Positions 24,636 to 34,291 of a stretch of 54,257 nucleotides of DNA are shown here, one piece after another. Made by a program: the position numbers and the translations under genes. A model generated the notes under the pieces. It had not been told where the DNA came from and did no database searches. It saw only the letters and a program-made list of their open reading frames with translations. Source of the DNA: DATEVL01 sp035471625 (GTDB lineage: Bacteria > Chloroflexota > Anaerolineae > Anaerolineales > E44-bin32); assembly GCA_035471625.1 (NCBI GenBank), contig DATIPT010000154.1:1-54257 (forward strand). Direction: 5' to 3'. How positions within the stretch are numbered: the first letter of the stretch is position 1; each line of letters begins with the position of its first letter.

Positions 24636-24732
24636 CCAAGGCGCCGCGCCCGAGGGCGGGCCGTCTGGCCTTCGGTCCTACCGCAGCCTACGAATCGTTG
24701 GTCTCAGGCCTGCCGCCGACCGCGCGTCTTCC

Positions 24733-25785
24733 TCACGGGAGGCTGATTCGCAGGACCAGATCGTCGTCACCGGCGGAGGTCCAGATCGAATCGGCGGTCA
24801 CCAGGAAATCGCCCATGTTGTAGAACCTCTGGTCGGATACGATCTGCTCCTCGACCTGATTGTCGATGGGGTCGATGCGGTACAGGAAACCGTCATCCAA
24901 CCGCGCCCAGATCGCCTCAGGTGTCGGGAAGAAGTCCACATCACCGCTCAGGCCAAAGGCAACCACCGGCTCCAGCGACTCCGGATCCAGGCGAACGACC
25001 TCTTTCCAAACCGGAATCCAGACACCATCTGCCGCCACGCGGACGCCCAGCGGGGAAGAGATCGTCCGGCGTTGAATCACCTCCCCGCTGTCCGGGTCCA
25101 CTCGAAGGATCAAGTCGTCCAGTTTGCAGGTCACGATCAACGATTCAGTCGCGGCATCCACCCCGAAACAGCGCGTGCCGAGATCGATAGACGCGCCGGG
25201 CTGGTTGGTGGTCGTGTCGATCCCCACCAACTTGGAGCCACCGTCAGCCAGCACCCAGATCCGATTGTTGAGGAATGGCATGTCGAACTGGTCGTGAACC
25301 TTGTTCACCTCGACCGTGGCGACGACACTTCCTGTGCCGGGATCGACCCGTACCACGTCGATCGTCTTGAGGTTTTCATCGCCTCGCGTAGAGCAGGCCC
25401 AGATGCTCGTGCCGTCGGTGCCAAGCCCCTGACAGTAGTCATGCTTCTCGGTGGTCGTATCCAGCTTGGTTTCGCCAACGACGGTGTTCGTGGCTGGGTC
25501 AATCTGGACCAAATAGCCGCTGTCCGTCTTAACCCACACGAAGCCCTGGACGAAGACCATTTCGTCCGGAAACGGAACCTGAATGGCGGCCAGGAGGCGG
25601 TCTTCCAGGGCCACGATCGCCGACGGCGTCGGAAGGACAAGCGGGACCGCGGTCGGTGTCGCACTGGGCTGGATCGCTGGAAGGGGCGTTGAGGTTGAAG
25701 GGGGCGCTGCGGAAGGTGTGACATTGCAGGCGGCCAGGATCAGCGTTGCCGCCGCAACAAGAGGGAATCGACAGCCTGTCTTCAT
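24733..25785 (-). CDS. beta-propeller lipoprotein (Vgb/YVTN-like)
   Basis: The 350-aa product has a lipoprotein signal (LILAAC, Cys about 20), a Thr/Pro/Ser linker, and repeated WVxTxSGxLxxIDPxTNxVV-type blades (DSGYLVQIDPATNTVVGE, IDVVRVDPGTGSVVATVEV, KLVGIDTTTNQPGASIDLG, LILRVDPDSGEVIQ, EVVRLDPESLEPVVAFGL). The blades fit a seven-bladed YVTN/virginiamycin-lyase-like propeller. Function is unknown; such lipoproteins bind ligands outside the membrane. A possible -10 lies upstream in the AT-rich 25830s but no good -35 was seen. Confidence 0.82.
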   Translation of the reverse strand: MKTGCRFPLVAAATLILAACNVTPSAAPPSTSTPLPAIQPSATPTAVPLVLPTPSAIVALEDRLLAAIQVPFPDEMVFVQGFVWVKTDSGYLVQIDPATNTVVGETKLDTTTEKHDYCQGLGTDGTSIWACSTRGDENLKTIDVVRVDPGTGSVVATVEVNKVHDQFDMPFLNNRIWVLADGGSKLVGIDTTTNQPGASIDLGTRCFGVDAATESLIVTCKLDDLILRVDPDSGEVIQRRTISSPLGVRVAADGVWIPVWKEVVRLDPESLEPVVAFGLSGDVDFFPTPEAIWARLDDGFLYRIDPIDNQVEEQIVSDQRFYNMGDFLVTADSIWTSAGDDDLVLRISLP

Positions 25786-25978
25786 TGGTCAGTGAGCCTC
25801 TGGGGATGAGGAATGTGAGGAACTAGGCCCCATATTATCTGAATTGTGCTCGCCTTGGGAGGGTCAACCCGATCAGGACTGCTGAAGCGTGGGGTCGAGG
25901 CGCCGGGACTGCCCGGAGGGATCTGGCACCGGATCCGAGGCGGCGGTCATGAAGGGTGAGGGCCAGTTCGACTGCGGT

Positions 25979-27481
25979 TCAGTCCACGACACCCGACTTC
26001 AGGACCATCCGCCGGTGGCGGCCTTCGAAATCGACCCGATGCTGCGGCACCAAGCGATCGATGACGATCGCCCCGGAGTCCATCGCCTCCCACAGCACCT
26101 CGAAGGGCACCTTGCCCGGGACCCACTTCTCGCACAATACGACACCATGCCCGGGAAGGACGGTGAAGGCGATCGTCCGCTGATCACGGGGATTCCGCAA
26201 GGACTCCGCCCGCCCGAACGCAGCCGTAATCGCCTGGGCCTGAGCCTCGGTTCCACACGACACCGGGTACTCGTAGTACGCGCGATCGAGCGGCACAAAC
26301 TCGACCACAGCCGGATCGAAAGACGCTACGCCGCGATGTCCATGCAGCTTGGAGCGGACGACCGGGAGCGGCCCGGCGCCGTTGCCATTCGAACCGAGCG
26401 GGATCCTGGGGAGGACCTCGTCGATCATCATCATCTCGACGGCTTCCGAAGAAGGCGGGAGGTTGGGAATCCCCTCAACGTTCCGTACCCGCGCCCCGCG
26501 CCCATCCGGGCGCACGCCGAAGATCAGCGACATCTCCTCGCGGGCGATGTGCCCCTTGTCGACCGGGCGGGCGCTTCCTGTGGCGGTCGCCACCAGGCCG
26601 TTCAGATCGGAGTCCCACGTCGCAAAGCAGCCTTCGCTGTACTGCGACGCCACCGCATCCGCCAAGGAGGGGGCGTCGACGAGATCCCCGACGCGGACCA
26701 TCTCCGTGAAGAACCCTCGCCGGCCGAACTCCACCGACGCCTGCTCCATGGCCGCCGGGGTCTTCGCCATTCGCCACGCTTCAGCCGGCAACTCCGGTTC
26801 GACGATCTCGTGTTCCGTGACCTCCCCGGTCGATGCCGCGGTCGCCATCCTCCGGGCGATATCCTCGAAGAGCGCGTACGGCGCGTCGCGAACCACTCGG
26901 CGGTGTGCTCCGACGAGGTCCATGTGGTAGATCGCCTCGAGCCTCTCCGCGCCGACGGCCAGCATCACCCGGATCGAGAACGTCTGCGACTGGAGGAGGC
27001 GGACCAGGGCCATCATCGGACCGCCACGCCGACCTTGTTCGATCAGCACACGATGGGCTCGATCCGTCAATCCTCGGAAAGAGAAGTCGGCCGGATCCGG
27101 CGGGTTCTTGGCCAGAGCGGATTCGAAGTGGTCCAGGATGCCGGCGAGTTCTTCGGGCGTGATGGCGACCAGCGTGAAAACCGTCGGTGCCCGGACCAAA
27201 CCAAATCGACGCCGGCCGCCGAGCAGCAGCGACTTCCGCCACGAGACGACCTGACCGAAGCGGGCGGTCGTCAGGAGGACTTCGGTCGTCGCGTCCGGCG
27301 GCTCCAGCACCGCATGGCCCGATCGGGCCAGGTGGTCGAGGAGCCCCGGCACGAGCTCGTCCAGCACCGGGGCGGTCTCACCGGGAACGAACCCGAGGCG
27401 CATGGCCCGCCACCATGGATGGCCCACCGCCGTCGTCGGACGGATCTCCTCTGGAACCAGCATCGATGCAGTTGCCCTCAC
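25979..27481 (-). CDS. uncharacterised conserved-looking 500-aa protein
   Basis: No family is recognised. The 500-aa product has no signal peptide and no membrane helix. Visible segments include a PDPADFSFRGLTDRAHRVLIEQGRRGGP region, an FATWDSDLNGLVATATGSARPVDKGHI central part and HGHRGVASFDPAVVEFVPL. Composition is soluble, acidic-basic mixed. A GTG is used at 27481; an ATG at 27463 with GAGGG 11 nt upstream is equally plausible. It lies 11 nt after the acetyltransferase-like gene in the same minus-strand operon, driven by the promoter near 28640. Confidence 0.7.
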   Translation of the reverse strand: MRATASMLVPEEIRPTTAVGHPWWRAMRLGFVPGETAPVLDELVPGLLDHLARSGHAVLEPPDATTEVLLTTARFGQVVSWRKSLLLGGRRRFGLVRAPTVFTLVAITPEELAGILDHFESALAKNPPDPADFSFRGLTDRAHRVLIEQGRRGGPMMALVRLLQSQTFSIRVMLAVGAERLEAIYHMDLVGAHRRVVRDAPYALFEDIARRMATAASTGEVTEHEIVEPELPAEAWRMAKTPAAMEQASVEFGRRGFFTEMVRVGDLVDAPSLADAVASQYSEGCFATWDSDLNGLVATATGSARPVDKGHIAREEMSLIFGVRPDGRGARVRNVEGIPNLPPSSEAVEMMMIDEVLPRIPLGSNGNGAGPLPVVRSKLHGHRGVASFDPAVVEFVPLDRAYYEYPVSCGTEAQAQAITAAFGRAESLRNPRDQRTIAFTVLPGHGVVLCEKWVPGKVPFEVLWEAMDSGAIVIDRLVPQHRVDFEGRHRRMVLKSGVVD

Positions 27482-27492
27482 CGCACTCGGGT

Positions 27493-28620
27493 CTACAACG
27501 CCAGGCTGTAGACCCGATGATTCTTGTAGGGCACGCCCCCGATCGTCTCCAAATCGTGCCGCATTTCGACGGCGCTTTCCGCCACCTGGGTCAGGTCGGC
27601 GTGCCGGAAACCGGCCTCCCGGATCGTCTTCTCGAGCTCGCTGTACAGCAGGGCGTTCCCGCCGCGCCCCTGGAACTCGGGAAGGATCCCGGCCCCGTTG
27701 ATCGCCACCCAGTCCGTACGGCGCATTTCCAGAAGCAGGTCAATGATCCCGAACGGCAGCAGACGGCCGCGGCTTCGCTGGATCGCCGCCGAGGCATCGC
27801 GGAAGGCAAACAGGAACCCGACGACGTCGTCGCCGTGGGCGATGATCTTCATCAGCGACGGGTCGGCGACGGTCATCAGATTGTCGGTGACAAACTTGAC
27901 CTCTTCCGGGGTCAGCGGGTAGTACTCCCAGTTGTTGACGAACGCCCGGTTATAGGCCTCCCCGATCCGATCGGCCCAGGCGCGCAATTCCTTCTTGTTG
28001 CGGAATCGCACGACCCGCAACCCGCTGCGGGCGGCGGCGCGTTCGGCGATGCGGTGAACCCGTTCGGGCAACCCGAATTGCGACGCGCCCAAGTAGCACG
28101 AAACGAAGTCGACGACCTTCTGAAAGCCGAGGCGCTCCAGGAAGGCTGGATAGGTCGGCGGGTTGTAGTTCATCATCGTCATCGCCGGACGGAATTCGAA
28201 GCCATCGACCAGAAGCCCATAGCCTTCGAGCGGCCCGAAACCCTTCGGTCCGACCACGGTATCGAGGCCGCGCTGGCGGGCCCACTCGCCAACGGCTTCG
28301 AAGAGCGCCTCGGCAATCTCGAAATCGTCTTCACTTTCGAACAGGTAGAACTGGGCCTGGCGGGTGTCGTGGTAGTCGTTGTAGCGGCGATTCTCGATGG
28401 CCGCAACGCGCCCGACGACCTGCTGGCCGCGCCGGGCCAGGAAGAACTCGGCGTCCGAATGGCGATAGAACGGGTGCTTCTCCCGGTTCAACTGGAGCGC
28501 GGCGTCCATCCGGATGGGGGGCACCCACAGCGGATGCCCGGCATACAACCGGAACGGCAGGTCGAGGAATTGCCGGACGTCGCCGCGCCGGCGTGGATCG
28601 AGACGATCGACGGTGACCAT
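27493..28620 (-). CDS. GNAT-like N-acetyltransferase family protein (YghO-type)
   Basis: The 375-aa product has an N-terminal part (PFRLYAGHPLWVPPIRMD) typical of the YghO/GNAT-like proteins and a C-terminal acetyltransferase-like domain with INGAGILPEFQGRGGNALLYSELEKTIREAGF, a Q/R-x-G-x-G-A CoA-binding motif. Substrate is unknown. ATG 28620 is chosen; the longer frame is a shadow of the divergent plsC promoter region. It heads a two-gene minus-strand operon. Confidence 0.75.
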   Translation of the reverse strand: MVTVDRLDPRRRGDVRQFLDLPFRLYAGHPLWVPPIRMDAALQLNREKHPFYRHSDAEFFLARRGQQVVGRVAAIENRRYNDYHDTRQAQFYLFESEDDFEIAEALFEAVGEWARQRGLDTVVGPKGFGPLEGYGLLVDGFEFRPAMTMMNYNPPTYPAFLERLGFQKVVDFVSCYLGASQFGLPERVHRIAERAAARSGLRVVRFRNKKELRAWADRIGEAYNRAFVNNWEYYPLTPEEVKFVTDNLMTVADPSLMKIIAHGDDVVGFLFAFRDASAAIQRSRGRLLPFGIIDLLLEMRRTDWVAINGAGILPEFQGRGGNALLYSELEKTIREAGFRHADLTQVAESAVEMRHDLETIGGVPYKNHRVYSLAL

Positions 28621-28638
28621 GGGAACCGGGGCGGGCGG

Positions 28639-28668
28639 ATTGTAACACTCGGCCACCCCGGCTACAAT
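28639..28668. promoter_or_regulatory. divergent TACAAT boxes of plsC (+) and the acetyltransferase operon (-)
   Basis: The plus-strand box TACAAT (28663-28668) lies 10 nt from the plsC ATG, giving a very short leader. On the minus strand TACAAT (28639-28644) lies 18 nt from the acetyltransferase start. The two boxes face away from each other across 18 nt. Confidence 0.5.
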
Positions 28669-28678
28669 CTTGCGCCTC

Positions 28679-29344
28679 ATGCACACCGCCCGCTTCCTGC
28701 GCCCGGTCGCCGAGGTCCTGCTGCGGGTCTTCACCATCCGCGACATCGAGGGCGAGGAGAATCTGCCTCCACCGCGTCCGTGCATCGTCGTCGCCAACCA
28801 CTTGAGCTTCCTGGATGCGGTTGTCGTCTTCGCTCATGTCGGCGGCGAAGACACCACCGCCTGGGCGGCTGAGAAGTGGCGCCACGATCCCTTCTTCGGG
28901 CTCTTTCTCCGCCTCGGCAATGCGTTCTTCATCGAGCGCGGCCAGGTCGATCGGATCGCCCTCGATCGGGCCGCCGCCTGGCTGCGCACCGGCAAGGTCT
29001 TCGGGATGGCTCCGGAAGGAACGCGCAGCAAGGACGGCGCACTGCAACTGGCGAAAACCGGCGTGGCCTACCTGGCGGACGCCACCCAGGCGCCAGTCCT
29101 CCCGATCGCCCACTGGGGTACCGAGCGCACCATGCCGGCCTGGCTCGCCCTCCGGCGGCCCCGGATCAGCGTCCGGATCGGCCGCCCGTTCCGTCTTCCG
29201 CCGCTCGACCCGGCGGCCCGTTCGGCCTCGCTGCGCCGCAACGCCGATGAAGTCATGTGTCACCTGGCGGCGCTGATGCCCCCGGAGCGGCGCGGGGCCT
29301 ACGTCGAGCATCCCCGCCTGCGCGAACTGCTCGCATCCGCATAG
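28679..29344 (+). CDS. plsC: 1-acyl-glycerol-3-phosphate acyltransferase (PlsC family)
   Basis: The 221-aa product has the acyltransferase block I NHLSFLD (H-x4-D), block II-type FIERGQVDR, and block III APEGTRSKDG. A hydrophobic segment near VVVANHLSFL aids membrane association. It transfers an acyl chain to lysophosphatidate in phospholipid synthesis. ATG 28679 is chosen over TTG 28670, which would be too close to the promoter. Confidence 0.9.
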   Translation: MHTARFLRPVAEVLLRVFTIRDIEGEENLPPPRPCIVVANHLSFLDAVVVFAHVGGEDTTAWAAEKWRHDPFFGLFLRLGNAFFIERGQVDRIALDRAAAWLRTGKVFGMAPEGTRSKDGALQLAKTGVAYLADATQAPVLPIAHWGTERTMPAWLALRRPRISVRIGRPFRLPPLDPAARSASLRRNADEVMCHLAALMPPERRGAYVEHPRLRELLASA

Positions 29345-29409
29345 CGACTCGGTACCGCCGATTCGATGGGGACCCCGCCCACCGCGCCCGGAGCGCCAGG
29401 GGCCTCCTC

Positions 29410-29415
29410 TATAAT
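29410..29415 (+). promoter_or_regulatory. -10 box TATAAT of the LAL regulator
   Basis: A perfect TATAAT lies 39 nt before the GTG start. Confidence 0.5.
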
Positions 29416-29454
29416 GAAAGCCCGGACCGCGAGTTCTGATGGAGATGTGCGTCG

Positions 29455-32178
29455 GTGGATTTCCTCCAGACCAAGTTTCGCGTCCCCCCAATCCGCCGCG
29501 AGTCCATTGAGCGCCCACGGCTGATCGACCAGCTCGATCGCAGCCTGGAGACCAGGCTGACGCTCATCTCGGCACCGGCCGGATTCGGCAAGACGACCCT
29601 GGTCGCCGAATGGCTTCGCGGCCTGAACCAACCCTTCGCCTGGGTCTCGCTCGACTCCGACGACAACGCCTGGCCTCGGTTCCTCGCCTCGTGTCTGACC
29701 GGGCTCCAGGGCCTGCATCCGGATTTCGGGACCGGCTTGCTCGGCGCTCTGGAAACGACGCCGCGCCCGACTCTTCCCGGCGCCCTGACGGCCCTGAGCG
29801 AGGAGTTGGCCTCCTTGCAGGAGTCTGTCGTCCTGGTCCTCGACGATTTCCACGTCCTGACCGATCCACAGGTGCACGATCTGCTGGCGCGGCTGATCGA
29901 GACCCTGCCGCCGGAGATGCACCTTGTGCTCTCCGGCCGGGCCGATCCCCCGTGGCCGATGGCCCGCCTGCGAGCGGCCGGCTCGCTGGCGGAGATCCGA
30001 GCGGGAGATTTGCGATTCACGCGCGACGAGACGGCGGCCCTGCTGAACGACAAGCTCGGCCTCGACCTGTCCGCAGAAGACCTGGCAAGTCTGGAAGGGC
30101 GGACCGAAGGCTGGGTTGCCGGGCTCCATCTGGCGGCCCTGTCGCTCCGCCATGCCCCCGATCGCCACGGCTTCATCCAGGCCTTCGCCGGTAGCGATCG
30201 ATTCGTCCTGGACTACCTGATGGAGGAGGTCCTGGCTCAGCAGCCTCCTGAGGTGGAGTCATTCCTGCTCAAGACCAGCCTGCTCGACCGATTCAACGCC
30301 GGACTCTGCGACCACGTGACACGGCGAGACGACGGCGAGTCGATGCTTCGCCGTCTGGAATCGGCCAACTTGTTCGTGATCCCGCTGGACAACGAGCGCC
30401 TGTGGTTCAGCTACCACGCGCTTATGGGCAGTTTCCTGCGCGCCGTCCAGAAGCAGCGCGATCCCGAAGCAGCCGCCACGGCCCACGGCCGCGCCAGCGA
30501 GTGGTACGAAGCGCGCGGCGACATCCTTGACGCCATCCAGTACGGTTTGAGGGCCGGGGCCCACGACCAAGTCGTGCGCCTGATCCGATCGAACGCCCTG
30601 GCCCTGGTCTTCCAAGGCGATCTGCCCACAGTGATCACCTGGTTGCATGACTCGGACGAGCGATGGCCCGGCGCCGGTCCCTGGCTGCGGATCGCCCAGC
30701 TCTGGGGACATGCCTTTTCGGGCGACGAAGCCGGCACTGTGGCCGACGAAGTGGCGGAATCGCGCGACTTGATCCACGAGGGCCTGCACGCGTTTGCAGA
30801 CGGATCGAATCCCGGCAAGGTCGCTGAGCTTGAGCACGCCCTGGCACACTTGCTGGCGATCGAGGCTCACCTGGCGGTGATGGACGGGCGACATGAACAA
30901 GCGGCCCAGCGAGCGCGCGCAGCCATCACCGCGCTGCCCTCAACCGATTCGACGACTCGCCGCTACACCTACGTCTGTCTGGGGATGGCGCTCCGCCAGA
31001 TGGGCGAGCTGGAAGATGCCGTCGAGGCGCTGGCTCAGGCCGACGCCCCGGCCGGCGACCGCGACCGGATCCCCGCCCCGGCACGCGGCCTGGGTACGCT
31101 CGCAGGGATCCAGATCTGGATGGGGCAGCTCGACGAAGCCGAGGCGACCTGCCGTCGCCTGCTAGCGCTGCACGATGATCACCTCCGCCGGGTCGGCCGT
31201 CGTCCTCCGATCGCCGCATTCGGGTTCGCCCGCTTGAGCGAGATCTTCCGCCAGCGGAACCAACGGCACGAGGCACTCCACTTCGCCCAGCAGAGCCGTT
31301 TCCTGGCCGACCGGTGGCAGCAATTGGACGCCCTCTATGAGGCCTACACGAGTCTGGCCGCGGCCCTGGACGCGCTCGGCGACCGGACTGCGGCCCTCAC
31401 GCTCCTGCACACCTTGGAGCAGGCGGTCCGCGGCCGATCCCCCTGGCTGCACACCCTGACCCTGGTGCATGAGGCACAACTTTGCCTGGCCCATGCCCAC
31501 GATCCCGACTGCCTAGACCGGGCGAGAGCCTGGGCCGAAGCGCATCCACTACCAGCCGATCGCCGCCCGGTCTTTCAGGATCATGCCCTGTACCTCGCCC
31601 ACGCGCGCTTGCTGCTGAAGGAGGCTCAGGCACGCCGGGATCGCGCCCAGGCCGGCCTCGAACTTTCCCGGAGCCTTGTGCAGCTCCTCGAGCCGACCGG
31701 CGCGAGGGGCCTTTCCATGGAAGCCACGCTGCTCTGCGCACAGTTCGAGGCGGTACTCGGCGACCCAACCGGAGCGGTCGAGCATGTGCTCGATTGCCTG
31801 CGCGAGGCCGAGCCACAAGGATATGTCCGGCTCTTCCTCGATCAGGGGCCCGACATCAACCTGCTGCTCGCCCGGGTTTCCGCCGCGGATCCTTGCCATG
31901 CCTATGCCCAATCGCTGCTGCAAGCTGCCGCGACGGCGTCTGAGCCCGACGCCCTTCCACGCCGTGGCAATCACCCCCCCTTGCGGGAACCGCTGAGCGA
32001 GCGCGAGACGGAAGTCCTGCGGCTCCTCGCCACCGCCCTCTCCAGCGCCGAGATCGCCGATGAGCTGTGTGTTGCGACCTCCACGGTCCGCTCGCACACC
32101 AAGTCCATCTACGGCAAGCTCGGCGTGCACACACGGCTCGAGGCGATCGACCTGGCCCGCGAACTCGGCCTGATCTAG
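29455..32178 (+). CDS. LAL/MalT-type ATP-dependent LuxR regulator
   Basis: The 907-aa product has an N-terminal NTPase (Walker A GFGKTTL from residue 43, Walker B VLVLDDFHVL, sensor VLSGR), a long helical TPR-like middle (about 340-790) and a C-terminal LuxR helix-turn-helix (LSERETEVLRLLATALSSAEIADELCVATSTVRSHTKSIYGKLGV region). Such regulators bind ATP and an inducer, oligomerise and activate promoters at -40 region sites. It is the first gene of a co-directional block in which three promoters carry CCCC-N6-GGGG palindromes at the activator position, the first starting 35 nt after its stop. It is the natural candidate regulator. Confidence 0.9.
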   Translation: MDFLQTKFRVPPIRRESIERPRLIDQLDRSLETRLTLISAPAGFGKTTLVAEWLRGLNQPFAWVSLDSDDNAWPRFLASCLTGLQGLHPDFGTGLLGALETTPRPTLPGALTALSEELASLQESVVLVLDDFHVLTDPQVHDLLARLIETLPPEMHLVLSGRADPPWPMARLRAAGSLAEIRAGDLRFTRDETAALLNDKLGLDLSAEDLASLEGRTEGWVAGLHLAALSLRHAPDRHGFIQAFAGSDRFVLDYLMEEVLAQQPPEVESFLLKTSLLDRFNAGLCDHVTRRDDGESMLRRLESANLFVIPLDNERLWFSYHALMGSFLRAVQKQRDPEAAATAHGRASEWYEARGDILDAIQYGLRAGAHDQVVRLIRSNALALVFQGDLPTVITWLHDSDERWPGAGPWLRIAQLWGHAFSGDEAGTVADEVAESRDLIHEGLHAFADGSNPGKVAELEHALAHLLAIEAHLAVMDGRHEQAAQRARAAITALPSTDSTTRRYTYVCLGMALRQMGELEDAVEALAQADAPAGDRDRIPAPARGLGTLAGIQIWMGQLDEAEATCRRLLALHDDHLRRVGRRPPIAAFGFARLSEIFRQRNQRHEALHFAQQSRFLADRWQQLDALYEAYTSLAAALDALGDRTAALTLLHTLEQAVRGRSPWLHTLTLVHEAQLCLAHAHDPDCLDRARAWAEAHPLPADRRPVFQDHALYLAHARLLLKEAQARRDRAQAGLELSRSLVQLLEPTGARGLSMEATLLCAQFEAVLGDPTGAVEHVLDCLREAEPQGYVRLFLDQGPDINLLLARVSAADPCHAYAQSLLQAAATASEPDALPRRGNHPPLREPLSERETEVLRLLATALSSAEIADELCVATSTVRSHTKSIYGKLGVHTRLEAIDLARELGLI

Positions 32179-32212
32179 ACGGGCACCCGGCATCCGGAAT
32201 ACCCTCGCCGTT

Positions 32213-32256
32213 CCCCAAGTTTGGGGATGACCGGACCCCTGCACCCTGCCTACAGT
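32213..32256 (+). promoter_or_regulatory. operator-promoter 1 (CCCCAA-N2-TTGGGG + ATGACC + TACAGT)
   Basis: A perfect 14-nt palindrome (32213-32226) is centred about 43.5 nt before the expected transcription start. It abuts a -35-like ATGACC (32227-32232); -10 TACAGT (32251-32256) follows 18 nt later. The arrangement is that of a LuxR-type activator site next to RNA polymerase. The first start codon downstream is 32354. Confidence 0.7.
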
Positions 32257-32353
32257 GTGAGTGGGGAGAGTAGGCCTCTCCTCCGGAGTCGGGCGACAGG
32301 CACGGCCACCGATCCGAGATCGCCCACGAGAGATCTCTCCACGGAGAGAAACG

Positions 32354-32608
32354 ATGACCAGACCGGCTCCACGCGGCCAAGCGTTCCGCTACGTGATCGA
32401 AGTCGTCGGCGTCGTCGACCGCCGATGGTCCGAATGGTTCGACGACATCGAGGTCACCATCCTCCCGTCGCAGGATGATCCGCACCGAACCACCCTGATC
32501 GCGTATCTCCCGGACCAGTCGGCCCTTCCCGGTCTGCTGGCGCGCGTGACCGGGCTGAACCTCGAGGTTATCTCCGTGACGCCGCAGCCGTCCACGCAGG
32601 GTGCTTGA
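32354..32608 (+). CDS. small uncharacterised protein (84 aa)
   Basis: The 84-aa product has an ACT-like look (beta-alpha-beta) and the pattern RYVIEVVGVVDRRWSEWFDDIEVTI. I recall a widespread small-protein family in Actinobacteria and Chloroflexota with a similar W-S-x-W-F core and a LLARVTGLNLEVISV-type end, of unknown function. ATG 32354 has GGAGAG 5-10 nt upstream. It is the first gene after operator-promoter 1 and is co-directional with the ICMT-like gene. Confidence 0.7.
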   Translation: MTRPAPRGQAFRYVIEVVGVVDRRWSEWFDDIEVTILPSQDDPHRTTLIAYLPDQSALPGLLARVTGLNLEVISVTPQPSTQGA

Positions 32609-32652
32609 ACCCGGGCGGCGGACGGCCCGACGAGACCAGGAGAAGCTGACAC

Positions 32653-33342
32653 ATGGAGACCCAGCCGATCGAGCCCAAGGCCCTTAGCCGCCAGGCGTAC
32701 CGTCTCTGGGTGGTGTCCTTCCTGGTGATGGCCGCCATCTTCTTCATCCCGGCCGGGACCCTGGCCTATTGGGAAGCCTGGCTCTACATGGCGGTCCTCT
32801 TGGGCCCGATGCTCTTCGTGGTTCCGTACATGCTCAAGCATTCCCCGCAGTTGCTCCGGCGGCGCATGCAGATGCGCGAGCGTCAATCGGCGCAGCAGGC
32901 GATCATTGGCGTGTCGTCAATCTTCTTCCTCGGGATCTTCGTCCTGCCCGGGTTGGATCAGCGGTTCGGCTGGTCGTCCGTGCCGCCGCTCGTCGTGATC
33001 GCCGCCGACGCGCTCGTTCTTCTGGGATACGGCCTGACGATCCGGGTCCTCGTGGAGAACGAATACGCGTCTCGGACGATCGAGGTTCAGGAGGGGCAGC
33101 GCGTGATCGCCACCGGGCCATACGCCTACGTCCGCCACCCGATGTACCTCGCGGTCATCCTGATGGTCCTGGCGTCCCCGGTCGCCCTGGGATCCTGGTG
33201 GGCCGCCTTGCTCGGGGTGATCATCGTCCCGATCCTCGTCGCCCGGATCCTGAACGAGGAGCAGGTATTGGCGCGCGAGCTCCCCGGATACGCCGAGTAT
33301 CGCCAGAAGGTTCGGTACCGCCTCGTTCCGGGAGTCTGGTAG
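32653..33342 (+). CDS. ICMT-family membrane methyltransferase
   Basis: The 229-aa product has five predicted helices and the ICMT/PEMT pattern: TGPYAYVRHPMYLAVILMVLA followed, after a helix, by LNEEQVLARELPGYAEYRQKVRYRLVPGVW. The RHP and the downstream E-x-x-L...Y-x-x-Y pattern fit catalytically competent members. Targets are isoprenylcysteine-like or lipid-like in the family; here unknown. ATG at 32653 has GGAGAAG upstream. Confidence 0.85.
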   Translation: METQPIEPKALSRQAYRLWVVSFLVMAAIFFIPAGTLAYWEAWLYMAVLLGPMLFVVPYMLKHSPQLLRRRMQMRERQSAQQAIIGVSSIFFLGIFVLPGLDQRFGWSSVPPLVVIAADALVLLGYGLTIRVLVENEYASRTIEVQEGQRVIATGPYAYVRHPMYLAVILMVLASPVALGSWWAALLGVIIVPILVARILNEEQVLARELPGYAEYRQKVRYRLVPGVW

Positions 33343-33350
33343 GCCCGTCG

Positions 33351-34166
33351 ATGACCCCTGAGATCCAGACCGAAGGAGTTCCAATCGAGTTCGCGCCCGG
33401 CGATGAGGCGACGGCGGAGATCATCGCCGGCGCCCTCGGGGCAACCCTCCGGGCGGTGCGGCACGACTGGGGCCTCGAACCGCCGCGGGACCTTCGCCTC
33501 TGCGTGATGACTTCCTGGCGAGACTTCCTCTTCCACGCCGCACCGCCGGCCTGGAAGGCCCTCTTGGCCGTCGGCTACCCGGTGTGGAGCGGACGGGCGC
33601 GGCGCACCTGGCCCTACAGCGCCGCGTGGACCTTGCGCTTCGGGCGCCGGATTGCCATCGGGATCAAACCCCCTCGCCTCCTGGAGGTCAGCGACAAGAG
33701 CATTGGCGAGCACATCTTCATTGAAGAACCCGACCCAGCGGCCAAGATCCGGCATCTCACCTGCCATGAGTTGACCCATGCCGCCTCCTCCCACCTCCGA
33801 CTGCCCCCCTGGCTCAATGAGGGCCTAGCCGCCGTCAGCGTCGACCGCTTCATGGGGAAGCAGACCATCCGGCCTGAGTCTCTCGGCCTCGTTGAGCGTC
33901 TTCAGCCGAAGGGTCCTCCGCCTTCCTACCGGGCGATGGCGCGCCTCGACGGAGAGACACTCGCCTACCACGCCGTCCGGGGCTACTGGATTGTGCGTTT
34001 CTTGGAGGATGCCCATCCAGGATTCATCCGCAGTCTGCTCACCTCACGTCGCAGCTCAAAGGAAATCGAACGCCAGCTTTCCCGCCAGCTGGGGCTCCCG
34101 CAAGCCGACCTGTGGCGGGTCATCGACGCCGCCGTCGTCGAGCACTTCAGGCGCAAGCACGACTAG
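33351..34166 (+). CDS. gluzincin-type zinc metallopeptidase
   Basis: The 271-aa product has CHELTHAASS (His139, Glu140, His143) and, about 25 residues later, PPWLNEGLA, whose Glu is the usual third zinc ligand of gluzincins. No signal peptide or membrane helix is visible, so it is probably cytoplasmic or membrane-associated from inside. It begins 8 nt after the ICMT-like gene and is probably co-transcribed from operator-promoter 1. Confidence 0.82.
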   Translation: MTPEIQTEGVPIEFAPGDEATAEIIAGALGATLRAVRHDWGLEPPRDLRLCVMTSWRDFLFHAAPPAWKALLAVGYPVWSGRARRTWPYSAAWTLRFGRRIAIGIKPPRLLEVSDKSIGEHIFIEEPDPAAKIRHLTCHELTHAASSHLRLPPWLNEGLAAVSVDRFMGKQTIRPESLGLVERLQPKGPPPSYRAMARLDGETLAYHAVRGYWIVRFLEDAHPGFIRSLLTSRRSSKEIERQLSRQLGLPQADLWRVIDAAVVEHFRRKHD

Positions 34167-34291
34167 CGGACTGAAAGCCCCGGGAATGCCCGCGCCCTCC
34201 CCGCGCGGCGCTGACGGCCCTCGGTCTCTTCGTCACCCGCCGAATCACCCAAACTTGGACGTCGGCGCCGGCGGCCAATCCCCCTTTCTTT

